Assembly (NCBI RefSeq): GCF_018613795.1
Contig: NZ_JAGGPN010000009.1
Coordinates: forward strand, 40,898 to 104,897
DNA from: Arthrobacter sp. ISL-65
GTDB taxonomy: Bacteria; Actinomycetota; Actinomycetes; Actinomycetales; Micrococcaceae
Direction of reading: 5' to 3'
DNA length: 64,000 nt
Shown here: in pieces, positions 53,284 through 62,502 of the stretch
Layout: each line of letters begins with the position of its first letter
Numbering within the stretch: position 1 is the first letter of the stretch
The notes under the pieces: model-generated
The model's database searches: none
Seen by the model: the letters and a program-made list of their open reading frames with translations, nothing else
What the model was told of the DNA's origin: nothing
Program-made: the position numbers and the translations under genes

Positions 53284-53688
53284 ATGCCGCTCGTACGAAT
53301 CGACGTCAACTCGGGGCGCAGCCAGGATGAACTCAGCCGCCTCAGCCGGGGTATCCATGATGCCATCCTGGCCGAGTATGGCATCCCGGAACGCGACTAC
53401 TTCCACATCGTCACGGAGCATGCCCCAGGCCAGATCGTTGCGCAGGACGCAGGCCTCGGCTTCGAACGCACACGGGACGTCGTTATGATCCAGATCTTCA
53501 CTCAGGGCGGGCGTAGCCAAGAGGCAAAGCAGAGCCTGTTTGCCGCAGTGGCAGACAAGCTGGGGGCCTTAGGGGTCGCTGGCGAGGACGTTTTCATCGG
53601 CTACGTCGAGAACGCGGCGGGGGACTGGTCCTTCGGGTTTGGCCGCGCGCAGTACGTCACCGGAGAGCTTGCCGTACCTAAGAAATAG
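53284..53688 (+). CDS. Tautomerase family protein
   Basis: A 134-residue protein of the 4-oxalocrotonate tautomerase superfamily, with catalytic Pro2 (MPLVRIDVNSGRSQDEL). The core continues REDYFHIVTEHAP-like (PERDYFHIVTEH) and ends VFIGYVENAAGDWSFGFGRAQY. Members interconvert keto and enol forms. ATG 53284 follows AAGGAG. It shares an operator-like motif with the downstream iol cluster, so it may belong to that regulon; its substrate is not known. Confidence 0.85.
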   Translation: MPLVRIDVNSGRSQDELSRLSRGIHDAILAEYGIPERDYFHIVTEHAPGQIVAQDAGLGFERTRDVVMIQIFTQGGRSQEAKQSLFAAVADKLGALGVAGEDVFIGYVENAAGDWSFGFGRAQYVTGELAVPKK

Positions 53689-53770
53689 AGACGGAAATAC
53701 TGGCCCCGGCCAGTCCCCGTCAGCAGCTCCGCGCTGCTGCTTTTTGATGCAGTTCTGCTTGTTGTAAGTA

Positions 53771-53796
53771 TGTCAGTACAAACCTTTGACAGGACA
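53771..53796 (+). promoter_or_regulatory. Operator-like motifs upstream of iolC
   Basis: TGTCAGTACA (53771-53780) and TGACAGGACA (53787-53796) both fit the KGWCHTRACA pattern loosely (8 and 9 of 10). TTGACA (53786-53791) is a perfect -35, but no good -10 follows at 17 bases, which may mean an activator or a different start. The rest of the gap 53689-53911 shows no gene. Confidence 0.5.
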
Positions 53797-53911
53797 TAAA
53801 TTCTAGGGCACAGTAGTTCTTGTGGTCCCGCTCACGGGGCCGCGGAACGCCGGAGCCTTGGCCGTTCGGCTGCTTAGAGGTTGAGATCCAAAAGAAAGGT
53901 CCACGATTACC

Positions 53912-54952
53912 GTGACCCACGAACTGCTCACGATCGGGCGAATCAGCGTTGATATCTACCCGAACGACATCGGGGTGGGGCTGGAGGATGTTACGTCCTT
54001 CGGCAAGTACCTCGGCGGCTCGCCGTCCAATGTCGCTGTTGCCGCTGCCCGCCATGGCCGCCGGACCGGCGTCATCACCCGCACCGGCGATGACCCTTTC
54101 GGTACGTACCTGCACCGCGAACTGGCAAAGTTCGGCGTTGACGATTCCTTCGTCAGCCCGGTCCAGGGGCTGCAGACGCCGGCCACGTTCTGCGCCATCC
54201 AGCCGCCGCATGATTTCCCGCTGTACTTCTACGGCCGGTTCCCCACGGCACCGGACCTGCAGATCAAGGCCGACGAGATCGATACGGACGCCATCCGCGA
54301 TGCGCAGATCTTCTGGTCCACCGTGACCGGCCTGTGCCAGGAGCCGAGCCGTGAGGCGCACATCAGGGCCCACGAGGCGCGGCCCCGCACCGCCTTGAAG
54401 GACGGCCAGTACACCATCCTGGACCTTGACTACCGCCCCATGTTCTGGGCCTCCGAGGAGGAAGCCCGGGAGCAGGTGGCCCGCATCCTGCCGCAGGTCA
54501 CCGTCGCGATCGGCAACGACCAGGAATGCTCCGTGGCCGTGGGCCCGGGCACTCCGGATGAGCAGGCGGACCGCCTGCTGGACGCCGGCGTGGAAATCGC
54601 CGTAGTGAAGCTCGGCCCGGAAGGCGTGATGGCCAAGACCCGCACCGAGCGCGTGGTTTCCGCCCCGGTTCCGGTTGAGACCGTCAACGGCCTGGGTGCC
54701 GGCGACTCCTTCGGCGGCGCGTTTGTGCACGGATTGCTCTCCGGCTGGCCGCTGGCACAGGTCCTGGACTACGCGAACGCTGCCGGTGCCATTGTTGCCT
54801 CCCGGCTGTCCTGCGCGGATGCCATGCCTACCCCGGCTGAGGTCACCTCCCTGCTCGCCGAGCGCGGACGCCTCGTTCCCGATGCTGTTCCTGATGCTGC
54901 TGTTCCCGGTCGGGATGGCAGCCAACTCACCCCCGAAGGAGCGGCCCTGTGA
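53912..54952 (+). CDS. iolC: 5-dehydro-2-deoxygluconokinase
   Basis: A 346-residue PfkB-type sugar kinase of myo-inositol breakdown: it phosphorylates 2-deoxy-5-keto-D-gluconate. GGSPSNVAVAAARHGRRTG and the ATP-site/anion hole NGLGAGDSFGGAFVHGLL are intact (the Asp is the base). GTG 53912 is used; AAAGG lies about 12 bases upstream, so initiation may be weak. The stop overlaps the next start by four bases (GTGA). Confidence 0.92.
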   Translation: MTHELLTIGRISVDIYPNDIGVGLEDVTSFGKYLGGSPSNVAVAAARHGRRTGVITRTGDDPFGTYLHRELAKFGVDDSFVSPVQGLQTPATFCAIQPPHDFPLYFYGRFPTAPDLQIKADEIDTDAIRDAQIFWSTVTGLCQEPSREAHIRAHEARPRTALKDGQYTILDLDYRPMFWASEEEAREQVARILPQVTVAIGNDQECSVAVGPGTPDEQADRLLDAGVEIAVVKLGPEGVMAKTRTERVVSAPVPVETVNGLGAGDSFGGAFVHGLLSGWPLAQVLDYANAAGAIVASRLSCADAMPTPAEVTSLLAERGRLVPDAVPDAAVPGRDGSQLTPEGAAL

Positions 54953-55887
54953 GCCTCAACCCCGGCACTGCGACCCTGGCGGTGGATGACAACCCCCGCC
55001 GCTACGAGCACCTGAGCACCATCCGCCTCGAAGACCCGGACGCTGTGGCCCGGGCCGCCAAGGCCCGCCGCCGCCACCCCGGCCTGAAGCACGGCCGGCA
55101 GAACTTCATCGTCGCCGCCGACCACCCGGCCCGCGGCGCCCTCTCCGTCGGCAACGACCCGCTGGCCATGGCGGACCGCCGCCAGCTCCTGGACCGGCTG
55201 CAGATTGCGCTGGCCAACCCGGCGGTGGACGGCATTCTGGCTTCCCCGGACATCATGGATGACCTGCTGCTCCTGGGGGCGCTGGAGGGCAAGCTCGTCT
55301 TCGGTTCGATGAACCGCGGCGGCCTCGCCGGCCTGGTCAACGAATTCGACGACCGCTTCACTGGCCACACGGCCGCGGCGCTGGAGGAACTGGGTGCAGA
55401 CGGCGGCAAGATGCTGACCCGCATCTGCCTGGGTGACCCGGACACCGTCGCGCTGCTCGAAGCCACGGCGAAGGCGATTGACTCGCTCGCCGAGCGCAAG
55501 CTGATCGCCATGGTGGAGCCCTTCCTGTCCGTCCGGGAGAACGGCCGGGTCCGCAACGACCTGAGCCCGGATGCCGTGATCAAGTCCATCGCCATCGCGG
55601 AGGGCCTCGGGTCCACCAGCGCCTACACCTGGATGAAGCTGCCGGTCGTTGCCGAGATGGAACGCGTCATGGCCGCCACCACCATGCCCACCGTGCTGCT
55701 GGGCGGGGACCCGGCAGGCACCCAGGACGAGGTGTTTGCCACCTGGGGAGCCGCCCTCGCCCTCCCCGGCGTGCAGGGACTCACCGTTGGACGGACCCTG
55801 CTGTACCCGCAGGACGGCGATGTTGCCGGAGCTGTCGCCGCGGCCGCATCACTGCTTCACCACACCACAGAAGAAGTATCGGAGTAA
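54949..55887 (+). CDS. Cgl0159-family (beta/alpha)8 protein, probable IolJ-type aldolase
   Basis: A 312-residue class I aldolase-like barrel (RQNFIVAADHPARGALSVG at about residue 49; VDGILASPDIMDDLLLLGAL; MVEPFLSVRENG; SAYTWMKLPVV with a Lys that fits the Schiff base). It lies between iolC and iolD, as in Corynebacterium inositol clusters, where it would cleave 2-deoxy-5-keto-D-gluconate-6-phosphate to malonate semialdehyde and DHAP. That role is inferred from context and fold. GTG 54949 overlaps iolC. Confidence 0.82.
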   Translation: MSLNPGTATLAVDDNPRRYEHLSTIRLEDPDAVARAAKARRRHPGLKHGRQNFIVAADHPARGALSVGNDPLAMADRRQLLDRLQIALANPAVDGILASPDIMDDLLLLGALEGKLVFGSMNRGGLAGLVNEFDDRFTGHTAAALEELGADGGKMLTRICLGDPDTVALLEATAKAIDSLAERKLIAMVEPFLSVRENGRVRNDLSPDAVIKSIAIAEGLGSTSAYTWMKLPVVAEMERVMAATTMPTVLLGGDPAGTQDEVFATWGAALALPGVQGLTVGRTLLYPQDGDVAGAVAAAASLLHHTTEEVSE

Positions 55888-55890
55888 ACG

Positions 55891-57840
55891 ATGGGAACTG
55901 GAACCCGCCGGATGACCGTGGCGCAGGCCGTGGTCGAATACCTTTCCAAGCAGTACACCGTTGATTCCGTGGGTGGGGTCGATTTCCGCGGACGCCTGAT
56001 TCCGGGCACGTTCGGCATTTTCGGGCACGGCAACGTGGCCGGTGTGGGCCAGGCCCTCAGGCAGTACCAGCAGCTCGATCCGACGATCATGCCGTACTAC
56101 CAGGGCCGCAACGAGCAGGCCCAGTCCCACCAGGCCGTGGGCTACGCCCGCCACACCCGCCGCCGGCAGACCTTCGCGATCAGCACCTCCATCGGCCCGG
56201 GCTCGTCCAACCTGCTGACCGGTGCTGCGCTGGCCACCACCAACCGGCTGCCGGTCCTGCTGCTGCCGTCCGACACGTTCGCGACGCGTGCTGCGGACCC
56301 TGTGCTGCAGCAGCTGGAACAGCCCTACGCCTACGACCTCACGGTGAACGACGCGTTCCGCCCGCTGTCCAAGTTCTTCGACCGGGTCACCCGCCCGGAG
56401 CAGCTGTTCTCCGCGTTCCACCACGGCCTGCGCGTCCTCACCGACCCGGCCGAGACCGGCGCGGTGACCATCTCGCTGCCCCAGGACGTCCAGGCCGAGG
56501 CCTTCGACGTTCCCGAAGAATTCCTCGCGGAGCGTGAGTGGCGGATCCGCCGCCCCGAAGCGGACGACGACGACATCGCCCGCGCCGCCGAAGCCATCCG
56601 GGGCGCGAAGCGGCCGCTGATCATCGCCGGCGGCGGCGTCCTTTACGCGTACGCCAACGAGGAACTGGCCAGGTTCGCCGAACTGACCGGCATCCCGGTG
56701 GGCAACACGCAGGCCGGCGTCGGCGTCCTGCCCTGGGACCACAAGTACTCCCTCGGCGCCATCGGCTCCACGGGCACGACGGCGGCCAACGCCCTGGCCG
56801 CCGAAGCGGACCTGATCATCGGCATCGGCACCCGCTACGAGGACTTCACCACCGCGTCCCGGACCGCGTTCCAGCACCCGGACCTGAAGTTCATCAACAT
56901 CAACGTCGCACCGATCGACGCGTACAAGCACGGGACCTCGCTGCCGATCGTGGCCGATGCGCGCAAGGCGCTGGTCAAGCTCAACCGGGCCCTGGGCGGC
57001 TACCGCGTGGGCGCCGACCTCGAGCAGCAGATCGCCGCCGAGAAGCAGCGCTGGAACACCACCGTGGACGAAGCCTTCGACACGAGGTTCAGCCCGCTGC
57101 CGGCGCAGAACGAGATCATCGGTGCCACCAACCGGGCCATGGACGCGGCGGACGTGGTCATCTGCGCCGCCGGTTCGCTGCCGGGGGACCTGCACAAGAT
57201 GTGGCGGGTCCGCGACCCGTTCGGTTACCACGTCGAATACGCATACTCCTGCATGGGCTACGAGATCCCCGGCGGGCTCGGCGTCAAGCGCGCAGCGCTT
57301 GCAGAGGCCGCGAACGGCGGCGCCCAGCGCGACGTCGTCGTGATGGTGGGGGACGGCTCCTACCTGATGATGCACACCGAACTGGTCACCGCCGTCGCCG
57401 AACGGATCAAGTTGATCGTGGTCCTGATCCAGAACCACGGCTACGCCTCCATCGGCTCGCTGTCCGAATCGCTCGGCTCGCAGCGTTTCGGCACCCAGTA
57501 CCGCGTTCTGGACGAGGAACAGCACAGCTTCGACGAGGGCGAGACCCTCCCGGTGGATCTGGCACTGAACGCCGAAAGCCTCGGCGTGAAGGTGATCCGG
57601 ATCGAGCCGGGGGAGAAGGCCATCGCCGAACTCGAGCAGGCCATCCTCGATGCCAAGGCCGCCCCGGAGCGCGGCGGCCCGATCGTGATCCACGTCGAGT
57701 CCGACCCGCTGCTGGACGCTCCGAGCTCCGAATCCTGGTGGGACGTGCCCGTCTCCCAGGTGTCCGACCTCGACTCCACCCAGCAGGCCTACCAGACCTA
57801 CACCGACCACAAGAACCGCCAGCGCAAACTGCTCGGCTGA
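55891..57840 (+). CDS. iolD: 3D-(3,5/4)-trihydroxycyclohexane-1,2-dione acylhydrolase
   Basis: A 649-residue ThDP-dependent enzyme that opens the inositol-derived ring to 5-deoxy-D-glucuronate. The cofactor Glu lies in FGIFGHGNVAGVGQAL...NEQAQSHQAVGYA (N-terminal domain), the ThDP motif in MVGDGSYLMMHTELVTA with GYASIGSLSES. It starts three bases after the aldolase stop, with GGAG in between, so it is translationally coupled. Length and motifs are those of IolD. Confidence 0.93.
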   Translation: MGTGTRRMTVAQAVVEYLSKQYTVDSVGGVDFRGRLIPGTFGIFGHGNVAGVGQALRQYQQLDPTIMPYYQGRNEQAQSHQAVGYARHTRRRQTFAISTSIGPGSSNLLTGAALATTNRLPVLLLPSDTFATRAADPVLQQLEQPYAYDLTVNDAFRPLSKFFDRVTRPEQLFSAFHHGLRVLTDPAETGAVTISLPQDVQAEAFDVPEEFLAEREWRIRRPEADDDDIARAAEAIRGAKRPLIIAGGGVLYAYANEELARFAELTGIPVGNTQAGVGVLPWDHKYSLGAIGSTGTTAANALAAEADLIIGIGTRYEDFTTASRTAFQHPDLKFININVAPIDAYKHGTSLPIVADARKALVKLNRALGGYRVGADLEQQIAAEKQRWNTTVDEAFDTRFSPLPAQNEIIGATNRAMDAADVVICAAGSLPGDLHKMWRVRDPFGYHVEYAYSCMGYEIPGGLGVKRAALAEAANGGAQRDVVVMVGDGSYLMMHTELVTAVAERIKLIVVLIQNHGYASIGSLSESLGSQRFGTQYRVLDEEQHSFDEGETLPVDLALNAESLGVKVIRIEPGEKAIAELEQAILDAKAAPERGGPIVIHVESDPLLDAPSSESWWDVPVSQVSDLDSTQQAYQTYTDHKNRQRKLLG

Positions 57841-57893
57841 CCCCAGCGACAGCCGCAGTTCACGACCAGCCACAGACCAAGGAAGTCATCTCT

Positions 57894-59405
57894 ATGTCAA
57901 CGACGACCGTCACCACCACCATCAACCACTTCATCAACGGCGCCGAAACCGCCGGCGAAGGTACCCGCACCCAGCCCGTCTACAACCCGGCCACCGGCCA
58001 GGTGTCCGCTGAGCTGCGCCTGGCCAACCGTGCCGACCTGGACAACACCGTCGCCGCCGCCCGCAAGGCTGCCGATTCCTGGGGCGATATTTCCCTGGCC
58101 AAGCGCACCGCCGTGCTGTTCAAGTTCCGTGAACTCGTTGCCGAGCACGTGAACGAACTCGCCGAGCTGATCACCGCCGAGCACGGCAAGGTCATCTCCG
58201 ACGCCAAGGGTGAGATCGGCCGCGGCCTGGAAGTCATCGAGTTCGCCTGCGGCATCCCGTCGCTGCTCAAGGGCGACTACTCGGATCAGGTCTCCACCGG
58301 CATCGACGTCTTCTCCTTCCGCGAGCCGCTCGGCGTCGTCGCCGGTATCACCCCGTTCAACTTCCCCGTCATGGTGCCGCTGTGGATGGCCCCGATGGCG
58401 ATCGCCACCGGTAACGCCTTCATCCTCAAGCCCTCCGAACGCGACCCCTCCGCCTCGATGCTGCTGGCCAGGCTCTGGAAGGACGCCGGGCTGCCCGACG
58501 GCGTGTTCCAGGTCCTGCACGGCGACAAGGAAACCGTCGACGGCCTCCTGACCCACCCGGACGTGGACGGCATCTCCTTCGTCGGCTCCACCCCGATTGC
58601 CCAGTACGTCCACGAGACGGCCACCAAGCACGGCAAGCGCGTCCAGGCCCTCGGCGGCGCGAAGAACCACGCCATCATCCTGCCCGACGCCGACCTGGAC
58701 AACGCCGCAGACCACCTCGCCGCCGCCGCCTTCGGCTCCGCCGGTGAGCGCTGCATGGCCATCTCCGTCGCCGTCGCCGTCGGCGACGCCGCGGACCTGC
58801 TGGTCAAGAAGGTCGAAGAACGCGCCACCGCCGTCAAGGTCAACAACGGCACCGTGCCCGGCGCCGAAATGGGCCCGGTCATCACCCCCGCCTCCAAGGA
58901 ACGGATCGTGAAGATCGTCACCGAGGCCGAAGCAGCCGGCGCCGCGATGGTGGTCGATGGCCGCGACCTCGTCGTCCCCGGCCACGAAGGCGGCTTCTGG
59001 GTGGGCCCCACCGTGATCGACCACGTCAAGGCCGAGATGACCGCCTACACCGAGGAGATCTTCGGACCCGTCCTCGTCGTCGTCCGCGTAGATACCCTGG
59101 AAGACGGCATCAAGCTGATCAACTCCAACCCCTACGGCAACGGCACCGCGATCTTCACCTCCTCCGGCGCCGCGGCCCGCAAGTTCCAGCGCTCCGTGAC
59201 CGTCGGCATGATCGGCATCAACGTGCCCCTCCCGGTCCCGGTGGCCTACCACTCCTTCGGCGGCTGGAAGGCATCCCTCTTCGGCGACAAGCACATCTAC
59301 GGCCCCGAAGGCGTCTCCTTCTACACCCGCGGCAAGGTGGTCACCTCACGCTGGCCCGAGCCCACCCACGCCTCCGGCGCCTCCTACAACTTCCCCTCCA
59401 ACTAA
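57894..59405 (+). CDS. iolA: Methylmalonate/malonate-semialdehyde dehydrogenase (acylating)
   Basis: A 503-residue aldehyde dehydrogenase of the CoA-acylating MmsA/IolA type. It converts malonate semialdehyde to acetyl-CoA and CO2 with NAD+. Nucleophile C287 is in GSAGERCMAIS. ITPFNFPVMVPLWM and the late AYHSFGGWKASLFGDKHIYG are typical. ATG 57894 follows AAGGAAG by eight bases; the frame extends upstream within iolD but without similarity. A GRTYGAGC/REP repeat block follows. Confidence 0.93.
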   Translation: MSTTTVTTTINHFINGAETAGEGTRTQPVYNPATGQVSAELRLANRADLDNTVAAARKAADSWGDISLAKRTAVLFKFRELVAEHVNELAELITAEHGKVISDAKGEIGRGLEVIEFACGIPSLLKGDYSDQVSTGIDVFSFREPLGVVAGITPFNFPVMVPLWMAPMAIATGNAFILKPSERDPSASMLLARLWKDAGLPDGVFQVLHGDKETVDGLLTHPDVDGISFVGSTPIAQYVHETATKHGKRVQALGGAKNHAIILPDADLDNAADHLAAAAFGSAGERCMAISVAVAVGDAADLLVKKVEERATAVKVNNGTVPGAEMGPVITPASKERIVKIVTEAEAAGAAMVVDGRDLVVPGHEGGFWVGPTVIDHVKAEMTAYTEEIFGPVLVVVRVDTLEDGIKLINSNPYGNGTAIFTSSGAAARKFQRSVTVGMIGINVPLPVPVAYHSFGGWKASLFGDKHIYGPEGVSFYTRGKVVTSRWPEPTHASGASYNFPSN

Positions 59406-59413
59406 CCCTCCGC

Positions 59414-59519
59414 TGGTTGAGCTTGTCGAAACCCCGCAGGCTGGTTTCGCTCCCCACCCGCCCCCTAGCCCCGCAAGCTCGGCTAGGGAACCCGGCGGTC
59501 GTGGGCCCAAGCTCAACCA
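59414..59519. repeat. Composite dispersed repeat between iolA and iolE
   Basis: An outer 11-bp inverted repeat TGGTTGAGCTT (59414-59424)/AAGCTCAACCA (59509-59519) encloses a second copy of the REP-like core from 80-134. In the core the inner stem CCTAGCC/GGCTAGG (59464-59470 and 59480-59486) is perfect, so this copy is less decayed. The outer arm also resembles 51481-51499. It separates iolA from iolE by 145 bases and could be a transcript-processing or stability element. Confidence 0.75.
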
Positions 59520-59550
59520 CCGGGCGCCAACCAAGAAAGACAATGCAGTC

Positions 59551-60462
59551 ATGACAGAGAACAAGCTGATCATCGGCACCGCGCCCGACTCCTGGGGCGT
59601 GTGGTTTGCGGATGACCCCAAGCAGACCCCGTGGGAGCGTTTCCTGGACGAGGTGGCCGAGTCCGGTTACAAGTGGATCGAGCTGGGCCCCTACGGCTAC
59701 CTGCCCAACGACCCCGTCCGGCTCGCAGAAGAGCTCAAGCAGCGCGACCTGAAGGTCTGCGCCGGAACGGTCTTCACCGCGTTCCACCGCGGCCTGGACC
59801 AGTGGGAGTCGGCCTGGGAGCCGGCCCGCAAGGTCGCCGAACTCACCGCAGCCATGGGCGGCGAGCACATCGTGGTCATCCCGGCCATGTGGCGCGACGA
59901 CGTCACCGGCGAGGCCGTGGAGAGCGGCACGCTCAGCGACAAGGCCTGGAGCGACCTGTTCGCCGGCCACAACCGGCTCGGAAAGACGCTGCTCGAGGAC
60001 TTCGGACTCAAGCAGCAGTTCCACTCCCACGCTGACTCGCATGTGGGAGCCCAGGAGGACATCGAAACGCTGCTGGGCGCGACGGACCCGCAGTACCTCA
60101 ACCTGTGCCTGGACACCGGCCACGCGGAATACTGCGGCGCCTCCAGCCTGGAGCTCATCAAGAACTACCCGGACCGGATCGGCTACCTGCACCTGAAGCA
60201 GATCAACCCGGACGTTCTGAAGAAGGTCAATGAGGAAAACATGACCTGGGCCGCGGCAAACCTGGCCGGCGTCATGACGGAACCGCCGAACGGCCTGCCG
60301 GACCTGCGCGCGGTCATCGAGGCCGTCGAGGCCCTGGACCGGCCGATCTTCGGCATCGTCGAGCAGGACATGTACCCGGTGGCCTTCGACGTTCCCATGC
60401 CCATCGCCAAGCGCACCCGCAACTACCTGCTGTCCTGCGGCTCCCGCACCGCGGTCAACTAG
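59551..60462 (+). CDS. iolE: Myo-inosose-2 dehydratase
   Basis: A 303-residue sugar-isomerase-type TIM barrel that dehydrates scyllo-inosose to 3D-trihydroxycyclohexane-dione. IGTAPDSWGVWFADDPKQTPWERFLDEVAESGY opens the fold. Metal ligands are in FHSHADSHVG, CLDTGHAEYCG and VEQDMYP. ATG 59551 follows AAGA weakly. It is followed by iolG after 36 bases. Confidence 0.9.
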   Translation: MTENKLIIGTAPDSWGVWFADDPKQTPWERFLDEVAESGYKWIELGPYGYLPNDPVRLAEELKQRDLKVCAGTVFTAFHRGLDQWESAWEPARKVAELTAAMGGEHIVVIPAMWRDDVTGEAVESGTLSDKAWSDLFAGHNRLGKTLLEDFGLKQQFHSHADSHVGAQEDIETLLGATDPQYLNLCLDTGHAEYCGASSLELIKNYPDRIGYLHLKQINPDVLKKVNEENMTWAAANLAGVMTEPPNGLPDLRAVIEAVEALDRPIFGIVEQDMYPVAFDVPMPIAKRTRNYLLSCGSRTAVN

Positions 60463-60498
60463 CCTCCGCCCCGGCATCCCAAACGTAAGGAAAGAACA

Positions 60499-61512
60499 AT
60501 GACTGAAACCCTTCGCGTCGCCGTTATCGGCGCCGGCCGCATGGGCGCGGACCACATCCAGCGCCTCAGCAAGCGCATCCACGGCGCTGAGGTTGCCGCC
60601 GTCGTCGACGTCGACCTTGCCCGCGCCCAGGCCGCCATCGAAGGTATCCCCGGCGCCGTTGCCCTGACCGACGCCGAGGAGGCGCTGAACAACGGCGACG
60701 TCAACGCCGTCCTCATCGCCACGCCCGGCTTCCTGCACGAGGAGATCCTGCTGAAGGCCATCGCCAAGGACATCCCCATCCTGTGCGAGAAGCCGCTCAC
60801 CCCGGATGCAGGGTCGTCCTGGAAGATCGTCCAGGCCGAGGAGAAGCTGGGCCGCAAGCGCATCCAGGTGGGCTTCATGCGCCGCTTCGACGCCGAATAC
60901 GCAGCCCTCGGCTCGGTCATCCGCGACCGCGAACTCGGCGAACTGCTCATGCTGCACCACCAGCACCGCAATCCCACCACGCCCGCGGGCTTCACCAACG
61001 AAATGCTCATCAACGACTCCGTGGTCCACGAGTTCGATGCCATCCGCTTCTTCACGGGCGAAGAGATCACGTCCGTCCAGGTCCGCCTCGGCAAGGCCAC
61101 GAAGAACGCCCCGGCCGGCCAGCACGACCCCCAGCACGTCCTGATCGAAACCGAGTCCGGTGTCCTGGCCGACGTCGAAATCTACGTGAACGCCAAGTTC
61201 GGCTACGAAGTTGCCACCCAGGCCTCCTTCGAGGACGGCATCGTTAGCATCGGCGGCGACAGCGGCCCGTACCTCCGCAGCAACGGCCGCTGGGGTGGCA
61301 AGGTCACGCCCGGCTTCGAAGAGCGCTTCGGCGCCGCGTACGACGTCGAAATCCAGGCCTGGGTTGACGCCGCACTCCGCGGCGAAATCGGCGGACCCAG
61401 CGCCTGGGACGGCTACGCCACGGCCGCATGCTGCGAAGCTGGCGTGGAAGCCCAAAAGAACGGCGAGAAGGTGGCCGTGAAGCTGAACGCCAAGCCTGCG
61501 CTGTACAGCTAG
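60499..61512 (+). CDS. iolG: Gfo/Idh/MocA oxidoreductase, probable inositol 2-dehydrogenase
   Basis: A 337-residue dehydrogenase. The NAD site is RVAVIGAGRMGADHIQRLS; the family EKP motif is ILCEKPLTPD; the catalytic Lys/Asp/His region is LINDSVVHEFDAIRFF. It would oxidise myo-inositol to scyllo-inosose. Preference for myo-inositol over related inositols cannot be told from sequence. AAGGAAAG precedes the ATG. A palindromic repeat follows. Confidence 0.88.
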   Translation: MTETLRVAVIGAGRMGADHIQRLSKRIHGAEVAAVVDVDLARAQAAIEGIPGAVALTDAEEALNNGDVNAVLIATPGFLHEEILLKAIAKDIPILCEKPLTPDAGSSWKIVQAEEKLGRKRIQVGFMRRFDAEYAALGSVIRDRELGELLMLHHQHRNPTTPAGFTNEMLINDSVVHEFDAIRFFTGEEITSVQVRLGKATKNAPAGQHDPQHVLIETESGVLADVEIYVNAKFGYEVATQASFEDGIVSIGGDSGPYLRSNGRWGGKVTPGFEERFGAAYDVEIQAWVDAALRGEIGGPSAWDGYATAACCEAGVEAQKNGEKVAVKLNAKPALYS

Positions 61513-61524
61513 GCCCACCCTTAA

Positions 61525-61585
61525 AGTTTTTGTCCAGATAATGCGCCTTGGAGGCCCTCAAGGTTGCATTATCTGGACAAAAACC
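61525..61585. repeat. Palindromic repeat with GTCCAGATAAT arms, copy 2
   Basis: The left arm AGTTTTTGTCCAGATAATGC (61525-61544) pairs with the right arm (61566-61585) at 19 of 20 positions; the loop is 21 bases. Compared with copy 1 at 20919, both arms carry the same change (GTAC to GTCC, matched by GTAC to GGAC), so the pairing is kept. It lies between iolG and the iolH-like gene and may uncouple their expression. Confidence 0.85.
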
Positions 61586-61626
61586 CCGTTCGTTTACCCG
61601 ACTCTTTCCACCATGGAGTGCTCTTC

Positions 61627-62502
61627 GTGAAAATCGCCCTTGATCCCACCCCCTTCCACCACAGCCACAGCCTGCTGGAGTTTCCCAAGGTGGTGGCCGA
61701 CCTCGGCTACAAGTACATGCAGATGACGCCGCACCCGGATTTCATCCCCTTCTACAACCACCCGAAGGCCGACGATGAACTGGTGGGCCAGTTGAAGAAG
61801 GCGTGCGCCGACGCCGGAATTGAAATCGCGTCCATCCTGCCTGTGCTGCGCTGGTCCGGCCCGGACGAGGACGCACGTGAAGCAGCAGTGCGCTACTGGA
61901 AGCGCGCCATCCAGATCGCCGTGGACCTGGGCGTGAGCACCATGAACACCGAGTTCAGCGGCCGGCCGGAGCTGGCCGAGGAATCCGAGCGTGCGTTCTA
62001 CCGCTCCATGGAGGAACTGCTCCCCATCATCGAGCGCGAAGGCATCGACCTGCTCATCGACCCGCACCCGGACGACTTCGTGGAGGAGGGCCTGGCCGCG
62101 ATCCGCGTCATCCGCGGCCTGAACTCCAAGAACGTCGGCATGGTCTACGTGGCGTCCCACAGCTTCCACATGAAGAACTCGCCGCTGGACATCATGCGCG
62201 CGGCGGGGGACAGACTCCGCCTGGTCCACGTTGCCGACACCATGGACCACCACGCCTCGCACGGACTGCGCTACATCACCAACCCGCCGGGCAACGCCGT
62301 CCGGGTGCACCAGCACCTGAAGATCGGCGACGGCGACGTGAACTGGGACGAGTTCTTCGGCGGCCTGAAGGAAATCGGGTTCTTGGACCGCGATGACACC
62401 GTGATGGTGTCCAGCGTCTTCGCCGAAGACGACAATGCCCAGGACGTTTCCCGCTACCAGTTGGACACCATGAAGCAGTACGTGCAGAAGGTCAGCGTAT
62501 GA
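61627..62502 (+). CDS. Sugar phosphate isomerase/epimerase, IolH-like
   Basis: A 291-residue TIM-barrel isomerase. KIALDPTPFHHSHSLLEFPKVVADLGYKYMQM opens it; ligands appear in LLIDPHPDDFVEEG, YVASHSFHMKN and RLVHVADTMDHHASHG. IolH-type proteins are found in inositol clusters but their exact step is unsettled; an inositol epimerase or isomerase is possible. GTG 61627 follows GGAG by nine bases. The stop overlaps the transporter start by four bases (ATGA). Confidence 0.8.
   Translation: MKIALDPTPFHHSHSLLEFPKVVADLGYKYMQMTPHPDFIPFYNHPKADDELVGQLKKACADAGIEIASILPVLRWSGPDEDAREAAVRYWKRAIQIAVDLGVSTMNTEFSGRPELAEESERAFYRSMEELLPIIEREGIDLLIDPHPDDFVEEGLAAIRVIRGLNSKNVGMVYVASHSFHMKNSPLDIMRAAGDRLRLVHVADTMDHHASHGLRYITNPPGNAVRVHQHLKIGDGDVNWDEFFGGLKEIGFLDRDDTVMVSSVFAEDDNAQDVSRYQLDTMKQYVQKVSV

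Noticed and set aside
55849..57873. A 674-codon open frame on the minus strand
   Set aside because: Antisense of iolD; the ThDP enzyme on the plus strand is clear.
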